Origin: Parapontixanthobacter sp963736595
Lineage (GTDB): Bacteria; Pseudomonadota; Alphaproteobacteria; Sphingomonadales; Sphingomonadaceae
Assembly: GCA_963736595.1 (NCBI GenBank)
Contig: CAVTPG010000002.1
Span: 496,001-560,000, forward strand
Reading direction: 5' to 3'
DNA: 64,000 nt
Positions 55,546 to 64,000 of the stretch are shown in pieces. The position numbers and the translations under genes were made by a program. The notes under the pieces are model-generated. The model saw only the letters and a list, made by a program, of their open reading frames with translations, did not search any database and was not told the DNA's origin. How positions within the stretch are numbered: the stretch's first letter is position 1; each line of letters begins with the position of its first letter.

Positions 55546-56328
55546 CTAAGACGAGGGCGCGTCCCGCTCTGCCTCACGCCTGCTTTCAGTAAAGCGCATA
55601 ATCAGCAGAGAGCCTTCGAATAACAGGTAAAGCGGCACAGCAAGGATCAATTGCGATCCGGGATCAGGCGGCGTTACGATCGCCGCGATTGCGACCACTC
55701 CGACTACGACATAGCGGCGCGCGCCGGATAATTGCGCGCGACTGACAATCCCTGCGCGATTGAGCAGCAGCAACAGCACGGGCAGCAAAAAGCTGATTCC
55801 GAACGCCAGAATGAACTGCATGACCAGCGACAAGTAATCGCCCGCTGCGGGCAAGGCCTCGATATCGACGCCGCCGGTCTCTCCTTCAAAGCCCAGAAAC
55901 CAGCTGAATGCGGTCGGCATAACCACGTAATAGGCCAGCGCCGCGCCGGAGACGAACAGCACCGGTGTCGCAAGCAGAAACGGCAGAAAAGCCTTCTTTT
56001 CCTTCGCATACAGGCCGGGTGCTACAAACGCCCATAGCTGGTTGGCAATAATTGGAAAGCTGATGCAGAACCCGGCAAACAGAGCGACTTTTAGCTCAAC
56101 GAAAAACACTTCGTATAGCTTGGTATAAATGAGTTTGCTTTTGCCATCCGCGAACGCTGCATCGAGGGGCTGCACCAAAAAGCCAAGGATTTCGCCTGCG
56201 AAATAAAAGCACACAGCCGACGCGACGATCAGCGCCAGCACGCATCGCACCAGCCGACCGCGCAATTCGATCAGGTGATCGAGCAACGGCGCTTGCGTCT
56301 CGTCGAGATCTTTCAATTCCAGCGCCAT
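55546..56328 (-). CDS. tatC: Twin-arginine translocase subunit TatC
   Basis: Six-helix receptor for twin-arginine signal peptides. PLLDHLIELRGRLVRCVLAL, the FVEL-type segment FFVELKVALFAGFCISFPII, APGLYAKEKKAFLPFL and the late VTPPDPGSQLILAVPLYLLFE are conserved. 260 residues is usual. It starts 4 bases after the tatB stop and is the last gene of tatABC. Confidence 0.96.
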   Translation of the reverse strand: MALELKDLDETQAPLLDHLIELRGRLVRCVLALIVASAVCFYFAGEILGFLVQPLDAAFADGKSKLIYTKLYEVFFVELKVALFAGFCISFPIIANQLWAFVAPGLYAKEKKAFLPFLLATPVLFVSGAALAYYVVMPTAFSWFLGFEGETGGVDIEALPAAGDYLSLVMQFILAFGISFLLPVLLLLLNRAGIVSRAQLSGARRYVVVGVVAIAAIVTPPDPGSQLILAVPLYLLFEGSLLIMRFTESRREAERDAPSS

Positions 56329-56331
56329 GAC

Positions 56332-56769
56332 TTAGGCATCCGGCTTACGGATTGCAGCTTCGTCCGCCGCATCTGCAGATTTAGGCGTTTCGCTGTCGCT
56401 TGGTTTAGCAGGTGCATGATCGGGCGAAAGTCCAGTGTCCGGCAAAGCCCTTGCGCGCGCTTCTGCTGCCGCATGGTCGGCAATTTCCTCGTCGGATAAT
56501 TGGTCGCTGGATGAGCCTTCGCCGTCAGTCTTGTTTGGATGCTGAGCCATAATCTGCGCGTTTTGGTCGGCCCATTTCTTCTCCATGTCCTCGATTTCCG
56601 CCTCGCGGATCATCGCGTCGATCCCGCTGCGAAAATGGTTGGAAACGCGCCGCGCTTTCCCGATCCAGCGACCGGCTGCGCGCAAGGCGGTGGGCATATC
56701 TTTTGGGCCAATGACCAGGATCGCGACTATCACGACCAGCAACAATTCCGTGGCGCCGATATCGAACAT
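56332..56769 (-). CDS. tatB: Twin-arginine translocase subunit TatB
   Basis: Starts MFDIGATELLLVVIVAILVIGPKDMPTA, the membrane helix and GPKDLP-type hinge of TatB. An amphipathic helix with WIGKARRVSNHFRSGIDAMIREAE follows, then an acidic, Ala-rich disordered tail. 145 residues. It sits between tatA and tatC in a standard order. Confidence 0.95.
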   Translation of the reverse strand: MFDIGATELLLVVIVAILVIGPKDMPTALRAAGRWIGKARRVSNHFRSGIDAMIREAEIEDMEKKWADQNAQIMAQHPNKTDGEGSSSDQLSDEEIADHAAAEARARALPDTGLSPDHAPAKPSDSETPKSADAADEAAIRKPDA

Positions 56770-56800
56770 GATTGCGCCGCGCTGTCGCCTTCCCGCTAAA

Positions 56801-57052
56801 TTACTTGGTTACGTCCGAGCGCTCGCCGTTTTTAACGGTGGTGTCGGCGGGTTTGGCATCATGGCCCGGCCCTTCGATCCGCTTGGAAGGCTCCACGTCG
56901 GGCTTTGCAACCGTATCTTCCTCATTCATGCCCTGCTTGAAACTTTTGATACCTTTGCCAAAATCACCCATCATTTCGGAAATTTTCCCGCGCCCGAACA
57001 GGACCAGAATTACGATGGCGATGATGATGAGCTGCCAGGGACCGAGCGACAT
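56801..57052 (-). CDS. tatA: Twin-arginine translocase subunit TatA
   Basis: Start MSLGPWQLIIIAIVILVLFGRGKI at 57052 gives the classic short helix, the FGRGK hinge and then an amphipathic helix ISEMMGDFGKGIKSFKQGMNE, with an acidic tail. 83 residues. A longer reading from 57163 would add 37 residues without resemblance. Confidence 0.94.
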   Translation of the reverse strand: MSLGPWQLIIIAIVILVLFGRGKISEMMGDFGKGIKSFKQGMNEEDTVAKPDVEPSKRIEGPGHDAKPADTTVKNGERSDVTK

Positions 57053-57134
57053 GGGAATTACCTTATTGCGTGTTGCAGTGCCAATATGGACATGAATATA
57101 GGCCGGATCACGGGTCAGCGCCAGCCTTTGCGGC

Positions 57135-57788
57135 TTAATCCCTACTATCCACGGCGTTAACATCGGCTTTCACGTCTCCGCCATCATCGGTTTGGCGGTC
57201 GGTATCGGACGCTTCGGCACCCGTGTGCATCAGCGCATCGAAGGCTTCATCCACCGGATCGAGCAATCCGGTAGCGCGCAATTCGTCGATCCCCGGCAAG
57301 TCTCTGCGCGAGGAAAGTCCGAAATGCTGCAGAAACTCCGGCGTCGTCGCATAAATCACGGGACGACCCGGCACCTCGCGGCGGCCGGCAATCTTGATCC
57401 AGCCTGCTTCCAGCAAAACGTCCAGCGTGCCTTTCGCCGTCTGCACCCCTCGGATCGATTCGATTTCAGCGCGGCTGACCGGCTCGTGATACGCGGTGAT
57501 CGCCAGCACTTCGGTGGCGGCGCGACTCAACCGCCGGGTCTGTTCGCGGGTTGTGCGGAGCAAATGCGCCAAATCGCCCGCCGTCTCGAAATGCCAGCGC
57601 TTGCCCCGCTCGACCAGATCGATCCCGCGACCTTTGTAATGCTCGGATAGCTGCGCCAGAGCATCGCGCACGAGCGATTTTTCCGCGTCGCCCAAATGGC
57701 TGGCAATGGCTTCGACCGATAGCGGTTCTTCGGACGCAAACACGGTGGCTTCGACACTGCGCGTGAAATCGTCCGGCGGGCCGCTCAT
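57135..57788 (-). CDS. scpB: Segregation and condensation protein B
   Basis: Kleisin-associated dimer that works with ScpA and SMC in chromosome organisation. Two winged-helix domains are visible, including VLAITAYHEPVSRAEIESIRGV and an acidic C-terminus. 217 residues. It overlaps scpA by 4 bases and lies 82 bases before tatA, so all five genes may be co-transcribed. Confidence 0.94.
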   Translation of the reverse strand: MSGPPDDFTRSVEATVFASEEPLSVEAIASHLGDAEKSLVRDALAQLSEHYKGRGIDLVERGKRWHFETAGDLAHLLRTTREQTRRLSRAATEVLAITAYHEPVSRAEIESIRGVQTAKGTLDVLLEAGWIKIAGRREVPGRPVIYATTPEFLQHFGLSSRRDLPGIDELRATGLLDPVDEAFDALMHTGAEASDTDRQTDDGGDVKADVNAVDSRD

Positions 57789-58684
57789 GCCGGAATGCGG
57801 CGTAGGCGAACCGGCGAAAACGCAGCCTCCTGCGCCAGTTCGGCTTTACCGCGCCGCGCCAATTCCAGCGCCGCTACGAAGCTGGACGCCAGCGCGGATC
57901 GTCGCAAGCGCGGCTCTGCGTGAGGCGGCAAAAACTCTTCCAGCGTCATCCAGTCAAGCGTCACGCCCAGCATCGCTGACACCCGGTCGAGCGCGCTTTC
58001 CAGCGTCATTACCGGCCGCGCGCGGACCATATGGATCGCCGGCGCGGTCCGCGTCTTCACCCGCCCATATGCTTGCAGCAAGTCGAACGGCTCGCACCGC
58101 CAGCGGGTTTTGCGATCCGTGCGCAATCCCTCCGGCAATCCGCGCAGGAAAATGTCGCGCCCGATCCGGTCGCGCGCCATCAGCCGCGCCGCTGCCTCGC
58201 GCATCGCGCCCAATCGCTGCAAGCGCAGCTGCAATCGCAAGGCCAATTCCTCGGCGCTCGGCTCTTCCTGCTCGTCTTTTGGCAGCAGCAGCGATGATTT
58301 CAAATAAGCCAGCCACGCGGCCATCACCAGATAATCTGCCGCCAATTCCAGTTTTAGCTCTCCGGCCTGATCGATAAAATCGAGATATTGATCCACCAGC
58401 GACAGGATCGAGATCGCGCGCAAATCGACCTTTTGCCGCCGGGCCAGATCGAGCAGAATATCGAGCGGCCCTTCCCACCCGTCCAGTTCCAGATACAGCG
58501 CGTCATCGGTGGTCGCCGCCGCATCCGGCTGATCGAAGCTCCACAAATCGTCTGTTTTTTGCGCACCTGTTTGCGCACCCGTTTTTTGCGCCTTTTGCAG
58601 CCCAACTTGATCTTGTAACGCATCTTGCGGCGCGCCCGTTGGCAAGGCTGATTTCAGCCCGGTCAGCAGATCCTGCTCACTCAA
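57785..58684 (-). CDS. scpA: Segregation and condensation protein A
   Basis: Kleisin bridging SMC and ScpB. The N-terminal ScpA block YLELDGWEGPLDILLDLARRQKVD and ISILSLVDQYLDFI are clear, with the C-terminal winged helix FVAALELARRGKAEL. A TTG at 58684 is proposed as start because TTGA overlaps the nagZ stop. The start lacks a strong ribosome site. The 45 residues before the core contain a Gln/Thr/Gly repeat (KAQKTGAQTGAQKT). Confidence 0.85.
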   Translation of the reverse strand: MSEQDLLTGLKSALPTGAPQDALQDQVGLQKAQKTGAQTGAQKTDDLWSFDQPDAAATTDDALYLELDGWEGPLDILLDLARRQKVDLRAISILSLVDQYLDFIDQAGELKLELAADYLVMAAWLAYLKSSLLLPKDEQEEPSAEELALRLQLRLQRLGAMREAAARLMARDRIGRDIFLRGLPEGLRTDRKTRWRCEPFDLLQAYGRVKTRTAPAIHMVRARPVMTLESALDRVSAMLGVTLDWMTLEEFLPPHAEPRLRRSALASSFVAALELARRGKAELAQEAAFSPVRLRRIPA

Positions 58685-59733
58685 GCGGAAACGCCGGCAG
58701 CCGGCAAACCTGCAGCGGTCAGCAAGGCATCGCGCTGCGCCAGCAATTCGCGGGTGTGCGCGTCGTCCACCGCTTGCGGATCGCAGCGTGTCACGGCCAA
58801 GGCCGCATCCAGCCGCGCCATCGCCTTCTCGCTCATCGCCGGAAGCACGTCCGCAAGACCCGTCATATCCTCCACCTTGGCCCAGCAATTCAAAACCAGA
58901 TCGCAGCCCGCCGCAATCGATCTGGCCCCGCGTTCGGGGATGGTGCCGGACAGGGCTTCCATGTCGATATCATCGGTCATCAGCAATCCGTCGAAGCCGA
59001 TCTCGCCGCGAATGATCCGCTCGATCACATAAGGCGATTGCGTTGCCGGATTCTCCGCATCCCATTCGGTGAAGATCAGATGGCCTGTCATGCCCGCAGG
59101 CGCGGAATTCAGGGCTTTGAACGGCGCGATGTCCTCCGCCAGTTCCTCTGCCGAAGCCGTCACCCTTGGCAGTTCTTTATGCGTATCGACATTCGAGCGG
59201 CCATGCCCGGGCATATGCTTGATACATCCCGCCACTCCGGCGCGCGCCAACCCGTCCAGAATGCCGCGACCGATTGCCGCCACTTGCATCGCATTACTGC
59301 CTAAAGCGCGGTCGCCGATCACGTCATGCGCGCCCGCTTGCCGCACATCCAGCGGGGGATGGCAATCGGCAGTGATCCCGACCGCAGCCAGTTCGCGCCC
59401 CAGCGCTTCGGCATTCAAGCGCGCCGCTTCAATCGCACTGGCCGGAGCGATTTGGTAGAGCGCGTCGAACACGCTGCCAGCGGGAAATGCAGGCCAGTTC
59501 GGCGGTTTCATCCGCGCTACGCGGCCACCTTCCTGATCGATACAGATATACAGCTTGTCGCGCCCGTGAATGGCGCGCAGCTCGTCAGTCAGCGCAAGCA
59601 TCTGCTCACGGTCGATGCAATTGCGCCCGAAGATGATGTAACCTGCCGGATCGGCCTCTTTGAAGAAGGCTTTTTCGTCGCGAGACAATCGCGCTCCGGC
59701 AACGCCGAAAATGGCTGGTGTCATATGTGGCAT
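58681..59733 (-). CDS. nagZ: Beta-N-acetylhexosaminidase NagZ
   Basis: GH3 enzyme that removes GlcNAc from recycled muropeptides in the cytosol. Catalytic aspartate region GLLMTDDIDMEAL, the histidine-loop KHMPGHGRSNVDTHKELP and ICIDQEGGRVARM are conserved. Start at 59733 (MPHMTPAIFG) is chosen; 59724 is possible. Together with the SPOR protein and argS it forms the usual alphaproteobacterial cluster. Confidence 0.94.
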   Translation of the reverse strand: MPHMTPAIFGVAGARLSRDEKAFFKEADPAGYIIFGRNCIDREQMLALTDELRAIHGRDKLYICIDQEGGRVARMKPPNWPAFPAGSVFDALYQIAPASAIEAARLNAEALGRELAAVGITADCHPPLDVRQAGAHDVIGDRALGSNAMQVAAIGRGILDGLARAGVAGCIKHMPGHGRSNVDTHKELPRVTASAEELAEDIAPFKALNSAPAGMTGHLIFTEWDAENPATQSPYVIERIIRGEIGFDGLLMTDDIDMEALSGTIPERGARSIAAGCDLVLNCWAKVEDMTGLADVLPAMSEKAMARLDAALAVTRCDPQAVDDAHTRELLAQRDALLTAAGLPAAGVSA

Positions 59734-59835
59734 TATGCGGCGCAGAATCGCAGCAATGCGTGTGTTTGGCAAGCCGGGTCAGCGCCTGCGATGTGGAAAT
59801 CGGCCAGCATCACCGACTGACGCGCTGCGGTTTGT

Positions 59836-60663
59836 TTAGCGTTTGACCTGACAATCCAGCCCGTCATCGCGCAATGCACCGCACAAGGCATCCGCCGCTG
59901 CGCCGCTACCTGCGATCGCTTGCAAGCGGTACACGATGCCGATATCGGCGCGCCCGCGCACGATCCGGTGGCGCACGCCGTTCAAGGCTTCGGTCTGGCC
60001 TTGCAAAGTGCGCCAGCCCGCTTCGGCGCTGGCCTTGGTCGAATACGCACCGACTTGCACGCCCACGCCGTCATTGGCTTGAGCGATGGCTTCTGCGTCC
60101 GGTTTGACGGTTTCAATCGACGGTGCGCTGGTCGTTTCGGCTGGGCGCGAAGCATTTGGCTGGGCGGCATCAGGAACGGGCTTGGTCAGTGGTCCGCTGC
60201 CGATAGCGGGCGTTTCGGCAAGGCGTCCTTCGCGCGTTTTGCCCTCGCCCACGGCAAAGCTGGTATCGCCCGTGCCTTCGAATTCCTTGCCGCCTTCATC
60301 TTCCGGTTTGACCTTATAAGGCTCGTCCGGCGCTTCGATGATGCTGCCATCGGCGATTTGCGCGCCATCGCTGTCGCGGTTCGTCAGCCACCACACGCTG
60401 CCGATGATGGCGAGCAAAGCCACCAGACCCAGCACTGCAAAGGTTACGATCCGACCGGTGTCGATTCCTGCGGCGCTATCGTCCTCGTCATCGGATTCCA
60501 GCCAGGGGAGGCGTTCATCTTCGTCGGTAAAGGCCAATTCCGCATCGTCTTCCCACGGTTCGCGGTAATTCGCGCCATCCGCTCGATCGTCATATCCGCC
60601 ATCACCACCAGCACTGGCATCATCGCGCGGCCCCGCCCCCGAAGCCATCCCTGTCATCGCCAT
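59836..60663 (-). CDS. SPOR domain membrane protein
   Basis: 275 residues: an acidic cytoplasmic N-terminus (ELAFTDEDERLPWLESDDED), one membrane helix (IVTFAVLGLVALLAIIGSVWWL), a Pro/Glu linker, and a C-terminal SPOR domain (VGVQVGAYSTKASAEAGWRTL to LDCQVKR) that should bind denuded glycan at the septum. This is the second SPOR protein in the window. It starts just after argS with a two-base gap. Confidence 0.92.
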   Translation of the reverse strand: MAMTGMASGAGPRDDASAGGDGGYDDRADGANYREPWEDDAELAFTDEDERLPWLESDDEDDSAAGIDTGRIVTFAVLGLVALLAIIGSVWWLTNRDSDGAQIADGSIIEAPDEPYKVKPEDEGGKEFEGTGDTSFAVGEGKTREGRLAETPAIGSGPLTKPVPDAAQPNASRPAETTSAPSIETVKPDAEAIAQANDGVGVQVGAYSTKASAEAGWRTLQGQTEALNGVRHRIVRGRADIGIVYRLQAIAGSGAAADALCGALRDDGLDCQVKR

Positions 60664-60665
60664 CC

Positions 60666-62420
60666 CTACATCTCCTCGACGGCTTCGACGCCCAAGACGT
60701 GCAAGCCGTTGCGAATGATCTGCCCGATTTGCGCGGCCAGAAACAACCGTGCCTGCGTAAGCGCGGCATTGTCCGACTGCAAGATGCGCAAGCCGGTATC
60801 GTCATTGCCGGCGTTCCAGAAACTGTGAAATGCGCCCGCCAGATCATAGAGATAAAAGGCGATGCGGTGCGGTTCGCGCGCTTGTGCTGCGGCTTCGACG
60901 ATGCGCGGAAATTGCGCTGCTTGCGCGATCAAGGTGTGGTCAGCGGGCCCGAGCAAATCGAGATTTTCCGATGAGGGAGCCAAGCCTTCCGCTGCGCCTT
61001 TCCGCATGGTCGAGCAGATCCGCGCATGGGCGTATTGCACGTAAAATACCGGATTATCGCGGCTGGCTTCCACCACTTTGGCAAAGTCGAATTCCATCTG
61101 CGCTTCGGGTTTGCGGGTCAGCATCGTGAAGCGCACAACATCCTTGCCGACTTCCCCCACGACATCGGCCAGCGTAACGAAATTGCCGGACCGTTTCGAC
61201 ATTTTTACCGGCTCGCCGTGGCGCATCAATTGCACCATCTGGATCAGCTTCACATCGAAGGCGACCGGCTCGCGCGAATCATCGCCCGCCGATAGCGCAG
61301 CGACAGCCGCCTTGATCCGCTTGACCGTTCCGGCATGATCCGCGCCCCAGATATCGATCAGGGCATCGGCGCCCTCGGCCTTTTGCATATGATAGGCCAG
61401 GTCAGCGCCGAAATAGGTCCACGAACCGTTGGATTTCTTGATCGGGCGATCCTGATCGTCGCCAAATTTGGTCGACCGGAACAGCGGCAATTCCACCGGC
61501 TCCCAATCTTCGGGCGGCGCTTTGCCCTTGGGCGCTTCCAGCACGCCATCATAAACGAGGTCGCGGGCGCGCAACCATGCTTCGGCTTGTTCCGGTTTCT
61601 TGGCAGCTTGCAACGCGGCTTCGGACGCGAATGTGTCGTGATGAATGCCCAGCAAAGCCAGATCGGATTTGATGAGCGCCATCATCTGGCTAACCGATTC
61701 GGCGCGGAAAATATCGAGCCATTCGGCTTCGGGCGCGGCGGCGTATTTGTCGCCGAATTCGCTGGCCAGATGCTTGCCGACTGGTGTCAGATAGTCGCCG
61801 GGATACAGGCCTTCGGGAATGTCGCCGATGTCTTCGCCCAGCGCTTCGCGATACCGCAAATGCGCAGACCGGGCGAGCGTATCGACCTGTCCACCGGCAT
61901 CATTGATGTAATATTCGCGGATAACCTTGTGGCCGGTAAATTCCAGCAATCCGGCCAACGCATCGCCTACCACCGCGCCCCGGCAATGGCCCATATGCAT
62001 CGGTCCGGTCGGGTTCGCCGAGACATATTCGATGTTGACGGTTTTGCCCGTGCCACTCTTCGACTTGCCATAAGTCTCGCCCAGCGCGCCGATCGCCTGC
62101 AATTCATCCAGCCACGCGATCGGGGCAAGACGCATATTGATAAAGCCCGGCCCCGCAATCTCCGCCGAAGCGACCAGCGGGTCGCGATCCAGCTTGGCGA
62201 TGATCTTGGCTGCCATGTCGCGCGGATTGCTCTTGGCCTGCTTGGCCAGCACCATCGCCGCATTCGTCGCCAGATCGCCGTGATCGGCATCGCGCGGCGG
62301 CTCTACGCTGACCCCGTTCCGGCGCGTGTCAGGCGGCAAATCGCCTTCCATCTCCAGCGCATCGAGAATGGCATCGATTCTGGCCGCAAAGGCGGCGTGC
62401 AATGTATGTGTATCGGACAT
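60666..62420 (-). CDS. argS: Arginine--tRNA ligase
   Basis: Class I aminoacyl-tRNA synthetase. The N-terminal tRNA-binding domain, the HIGH-type motif in GPMHMGHCRGAVVGDALAG, KSNGSWTYFGADLAYH, and KMSKRSGNFVTLADV (KMSKS) are clear. The C-terminal anticodon domain ends AQIGQIIRNGLHVLGVEAVEEM. 584 residues is usual. Confidence 0.97.
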   Translation of the reverse strand: MSDTHTLHAAFAARIDAILDALEMEGDLPPDTRRNGVSVEPPRDADHGDLATNAAMVLAKQAKSNPRDMAAKIIAKLDRDPLVASAEIAGPGFINMRLAPIAWLDELQAIGALGETYGKSKSGTGKTVNIEYVSANPTGPMHMGHCRGAVVGDALAGLLEFTGHKVIREYYINDAGGQVDTLARSAHLRYREALGEDIGDIPEGLYPGDYLTPVGKHLASEFGDKYAAAPEAEWLDIFRAESVSQMMALIKSDLALLGIHHDTFASEAALQAAKKPEQAEAWLRARDLVYDGVLEAPKGKAPPEDWEPVELPLFRSTKFGDDQDRPIKKSNGSWTYFGADLAYHMQKAEGADALIDIWGADHAGTVKRIKAAVAALSAGDDSREPVAFDVKLIQMVQLMRHGEPVKMSKRSGNFVTLADVVGEVGKDVVRFTMLTRKPEAQMEFDFAKVVEASRDNPVFYVQYAHARICSTMRKGAAEGLAPSSENLDLLGPADHTLIAQAAQFPRIVEAAAQAREPHRIAFYLYDLAGAFHSFWNAGNDDTGLRILQSDNAALTQARLFLAAQIGQIIRNGLHVLGVEAVEEM

Positions 62421-62482
62421 GGTCTGCGCCTAGCCAAACTGACCAAAAGCGCAAGAGTGCGTTGCGCGCCCGCCAGGTGACT

Positions 62483-63160
62483 TTAGCGTGTTACGTTATA
62501 AGCAAGCTGGTCTTCGGTAAGCTGAAATCCGACCAGCAATTCAAACGTTGCCCGCGCCACGGCAGCCCGCACCGTCGGGTCGGCCAGCGGGTCCAGTGCC
62601 GCATCGGGATCGCCCGCTTTGCGCTTGCGTGTAATCCGCTCGCGGATGTCTTCCGGCAAGGTCGCTTCCGCGCGGTCGATATAAGCCGCCGCTTTGCCCA
62701 TGCCGCTGGCGCGCGTCTGTCCATCGGCAAAATTCACCGTGACTTGACCGACTTGTTTGCTGACCACAGCCGTTCCGCCGCGCAATACGGTCGAGAAATA
62801 GGGCAGCGTCACTTGGCGCGCACCGCGCGGATCGGTGCGCTGTGCCAGCACTTCGAAGGTCGCTTCGGAATAGACCCGGCCTTCTGTTTCGTTGCAAGTC
62901 GAGCGCAAATTGGTCAGTGTTGCAGTCACATCAATATTGTCCGCCGTGCGCGAATTGGCCTGGGCAAAGCTCGTCATATCGCCGGTGTGGTCGGGTACGC
63001 CGACCGCCGGGCAGACGGTGCGGATCGCAGTAATTCCGACGCCTTGATCGACCACCAGATCGCCTTCGGACGCACAGCCCGAAACGGCCAGCGCGCCCAG
63101 CGCAACCAGACCGGCGGTCCGCAATTTTACGGCGTTTTTCGGGAACCACAGAGCATTCAT
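62483..63160 (-). CDS. Lipoprotein of unknown function
   Basis: Lipobox LAVSGC around residues 24-29 after a hydrophobic signal. The 200-residue domain has two more cysteines (VCPAVG, STCNETEG), strands such as NIDVTATLTNLRS and a helical C-terminus (TFELLVGFQLTEDQLAYN). AAGGA lies before the ATG 63160. I recognise no characterised family. It is divergent from ispH. Confidence 0.8.
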   Translation of the reverse strand: MNALWFPKNAVKLRTAGLVALGALAVSGCASEGDLVVDQGVGITAIRTVCPAVGVPDHTGDMTSFAQANSRTADNIDVTATLTNLRSTCNETEGRVYSEATFEVLAQRTDPRGARQVTLPYFSTVLRGGTAVVSKQVGQVTVNFADGQTRASGMGKAAAYIDRAEATLPEDIRERITRKRKAGDPDAALDPLADPTVRAAVARATFELLVGFQLTEDQLAYNVTR

Positions 63161-63252
63161 CGAGCAATATTCCTTAAACCGGGCAAAATCTACGCGCGTC
63201 TATCGGCGCTAGCCCCTAGCGGGCGCGTCAACAAAACGCTAGAGGCGAGCAT

Positions 63253-64000
63253 ATGAACGCGCCCTTTCCATCGACCGAACGCCCGTCGACCAAGCCCAGC
63301 CTCACTTTGCTGATCGCCGCCCCGCGCGGCTTTTGCGCCGGAGTGGACCGCGCCATCGAGATCGTCGAGCGCGCGCTCGATAAATATGGCGCGCCCGTCT
63401 ATGTGCGGCACGAAATCGTGCATAACAAATATGTTGTCGATGGGTTGCGCACGAAAGGCGCGATTTTTGTCGAGGAACTGGACGAAGTGCCAGACGATGC
63501 GCCGGTTGTTTTCAGCGCGCATGGCGTTCCCAAGGAAGTCCCGGCAGAAGCGGAACGGCGCAAGCTCATTTATGTCGATGCAACCTGCCCGCTGGTCAGC
63601 AAAGTCCACCGTCAGGCCGAACGGCAGATCGAGCGCGACCGCCACATCATCTTCATCGGCCATGAAGGCCATCCCGAAGTCATCGGCACGATGGGTCAGG
63701 TCGAAGACGGCCAGATGACATTGGTCGAAGATGTGGATGATGTCGCCAAGCTCGATTTTCCTGCGGGTGCTAAGCTTGCCTTCCTGACGCAAACGACCCT
63801 GTCGGTCGATGATACAGCGGATGTGATTCTTGCCCTGAAAGCGCGCTATCCCGACATCGTCGGCCCCAAAGCGGACGATATTTGCTATGCCACGTCCAAC
63901 CGTCAGGCGGCGGTCAAACAGATTGCTCCGGCAAGCGATCTGGTGCTGGTGATCGGCTCGCCCAATTCCTCGAATTCGCTGCGGCTGGTCGAAGTCGCCA
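63253..64000 (+). CDS. ispH: 4-hydroxy-3-methylbut-2-enyl diphosphate reductase (partial)
   Basis: Last step of the MEP isoprenoid pathway. Fe-S cysteines C28 (APRGFCAGVDRAIE), C112 (DATCPLVSKVH) and C211 (DDICYATSNRQ) are present. HEGHPEVIG and the later IGSPNSSNSLRL block also fit. AGAGGCGAG lies before the ATG. The frame is open at the window end. Confidence 0.96.
   Translation, partial: MNAPFPSTERPSTKPSLTLLIAAPRGFCAGVDRAIEIVERALDKYGAPVYVRHEIVHNKYVVDGLRTKGAIFVEELDEVPDDAPVVFSAHGVPKEVPAEAERRKLIYVDATCPLVSKVHRQAERQIERDRHIIFIGHEGHPEVIGTMGQVEDGQMTLVEDVDDVAKLDFPAGAKLAFLTQTTLSVDDTADVILALKARYPDIVGPKADDICYATSNRQAAVKQIAPASDLVLVIGSPNSSNSLRLVEVA

Noticed and set aside
61335..62480. 381-codon open frame antisense to argS
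   Set aside because: Opposite a conserved essential gene, without family features.
1..64000. tRNA, rRNA, CRISPR or insertion sequence
   Set aside because: No cloverleaf-like segments, repeat-spacer arrays or transposase-like frames were recognised. A tRNAscan or ISfinder-type search would be decisive.

Overview
The window looks like a chromosomal core segment of an alphaproteobacterium, most likely a sphingomonad close to Erythrobacteraceae. The reasons are moderately high GC, alphaproteobacterial gene neighbourhoods (obgE-proB, tatC-tatB-tatA-scpB-scpA-nagZ-SPOR-argS), a very long acidic FtsZ linker ending in the peptide IPRFLGRQNNQ, a type 2 ArgC and a Bpt-type aminoacyl transferase. This placement is inference from gene content, with no database comparison. 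No rRNA, tRNA, CRISPR array, insertion sequence or prophage was seen.

Layout. From 1 to 5.3 kb, on the minus strand: proB (cut by the window edge), obgE, a proline-rich lipoprotein, a Bax-inhibitor-1 membrane protein, proC and a YbjN protein. From 5.5 to 26.2 kb, minus strand: a complete division and cell wall (dcw) cluster. In transcription order it runs mraZ-rsmH-ftsL-ftsI-murE-murF-mraY-murD-ftsW-murG-murC-murB-ddl-ftsQ-ftsA, then ftsZ and a TPR/SPOR envelope protein. Most junctions are 1 to 4 base stop/start overlaps (ATGA, GTGA, TGATG), so the block is probably translationally coupled. Upstream of mraZ, a 481-base gap holds GGG repeats at about 10-base spacing that look like MraZ operators. 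From 26.6 to 38.6 kb: mixed housekeeping genes (a His-rich lipoprotein, cysteine synthase, ferredoxin, AlkA-type glycosylase, S9 and M17 peptidases, SDR, phhB, ccmAB, map, argC). From 38.8 to 40.7 kb: glnB-glnA behind a candidate sigma-54 promoter. From 40.8 to 54.1 kb: a GH24 lysozyme, a DUF1996 protein, tamB-tamA, bpt, ilvA, a beta-hydroxyacid dehydrogenase and an amidohydrolase. From 54.3 to 55.5 kb: three tandem genes for ~70-residue proteins with a signal peptide, one membrane helix and a shared DDDP[VI]SA C-terminus. Two of them carry nearly identical 3' regions of three hairpins. From 55.5 to 64 kb: tatCBA, scpBA, nagZ, a SPOR protein, argS, a lipoprotein and ispH (cut by the window edge).

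Main cautions and highlights. At least eight frame breaks interrupt ftsA, ftsZ, murD (three), the TPR/SPOR gene, a lipoprotein gene and tamA. Several of these genes are essential and the breaks sit in short homopolymers or CG repeats, so sequencing indels are the simplest reading. The small-protein trio with its repeated 3' RNA structure is the best candidate for something undescribed. The mraZ operator arrays and a VQPLP motif shared by two envelope proteins come next.
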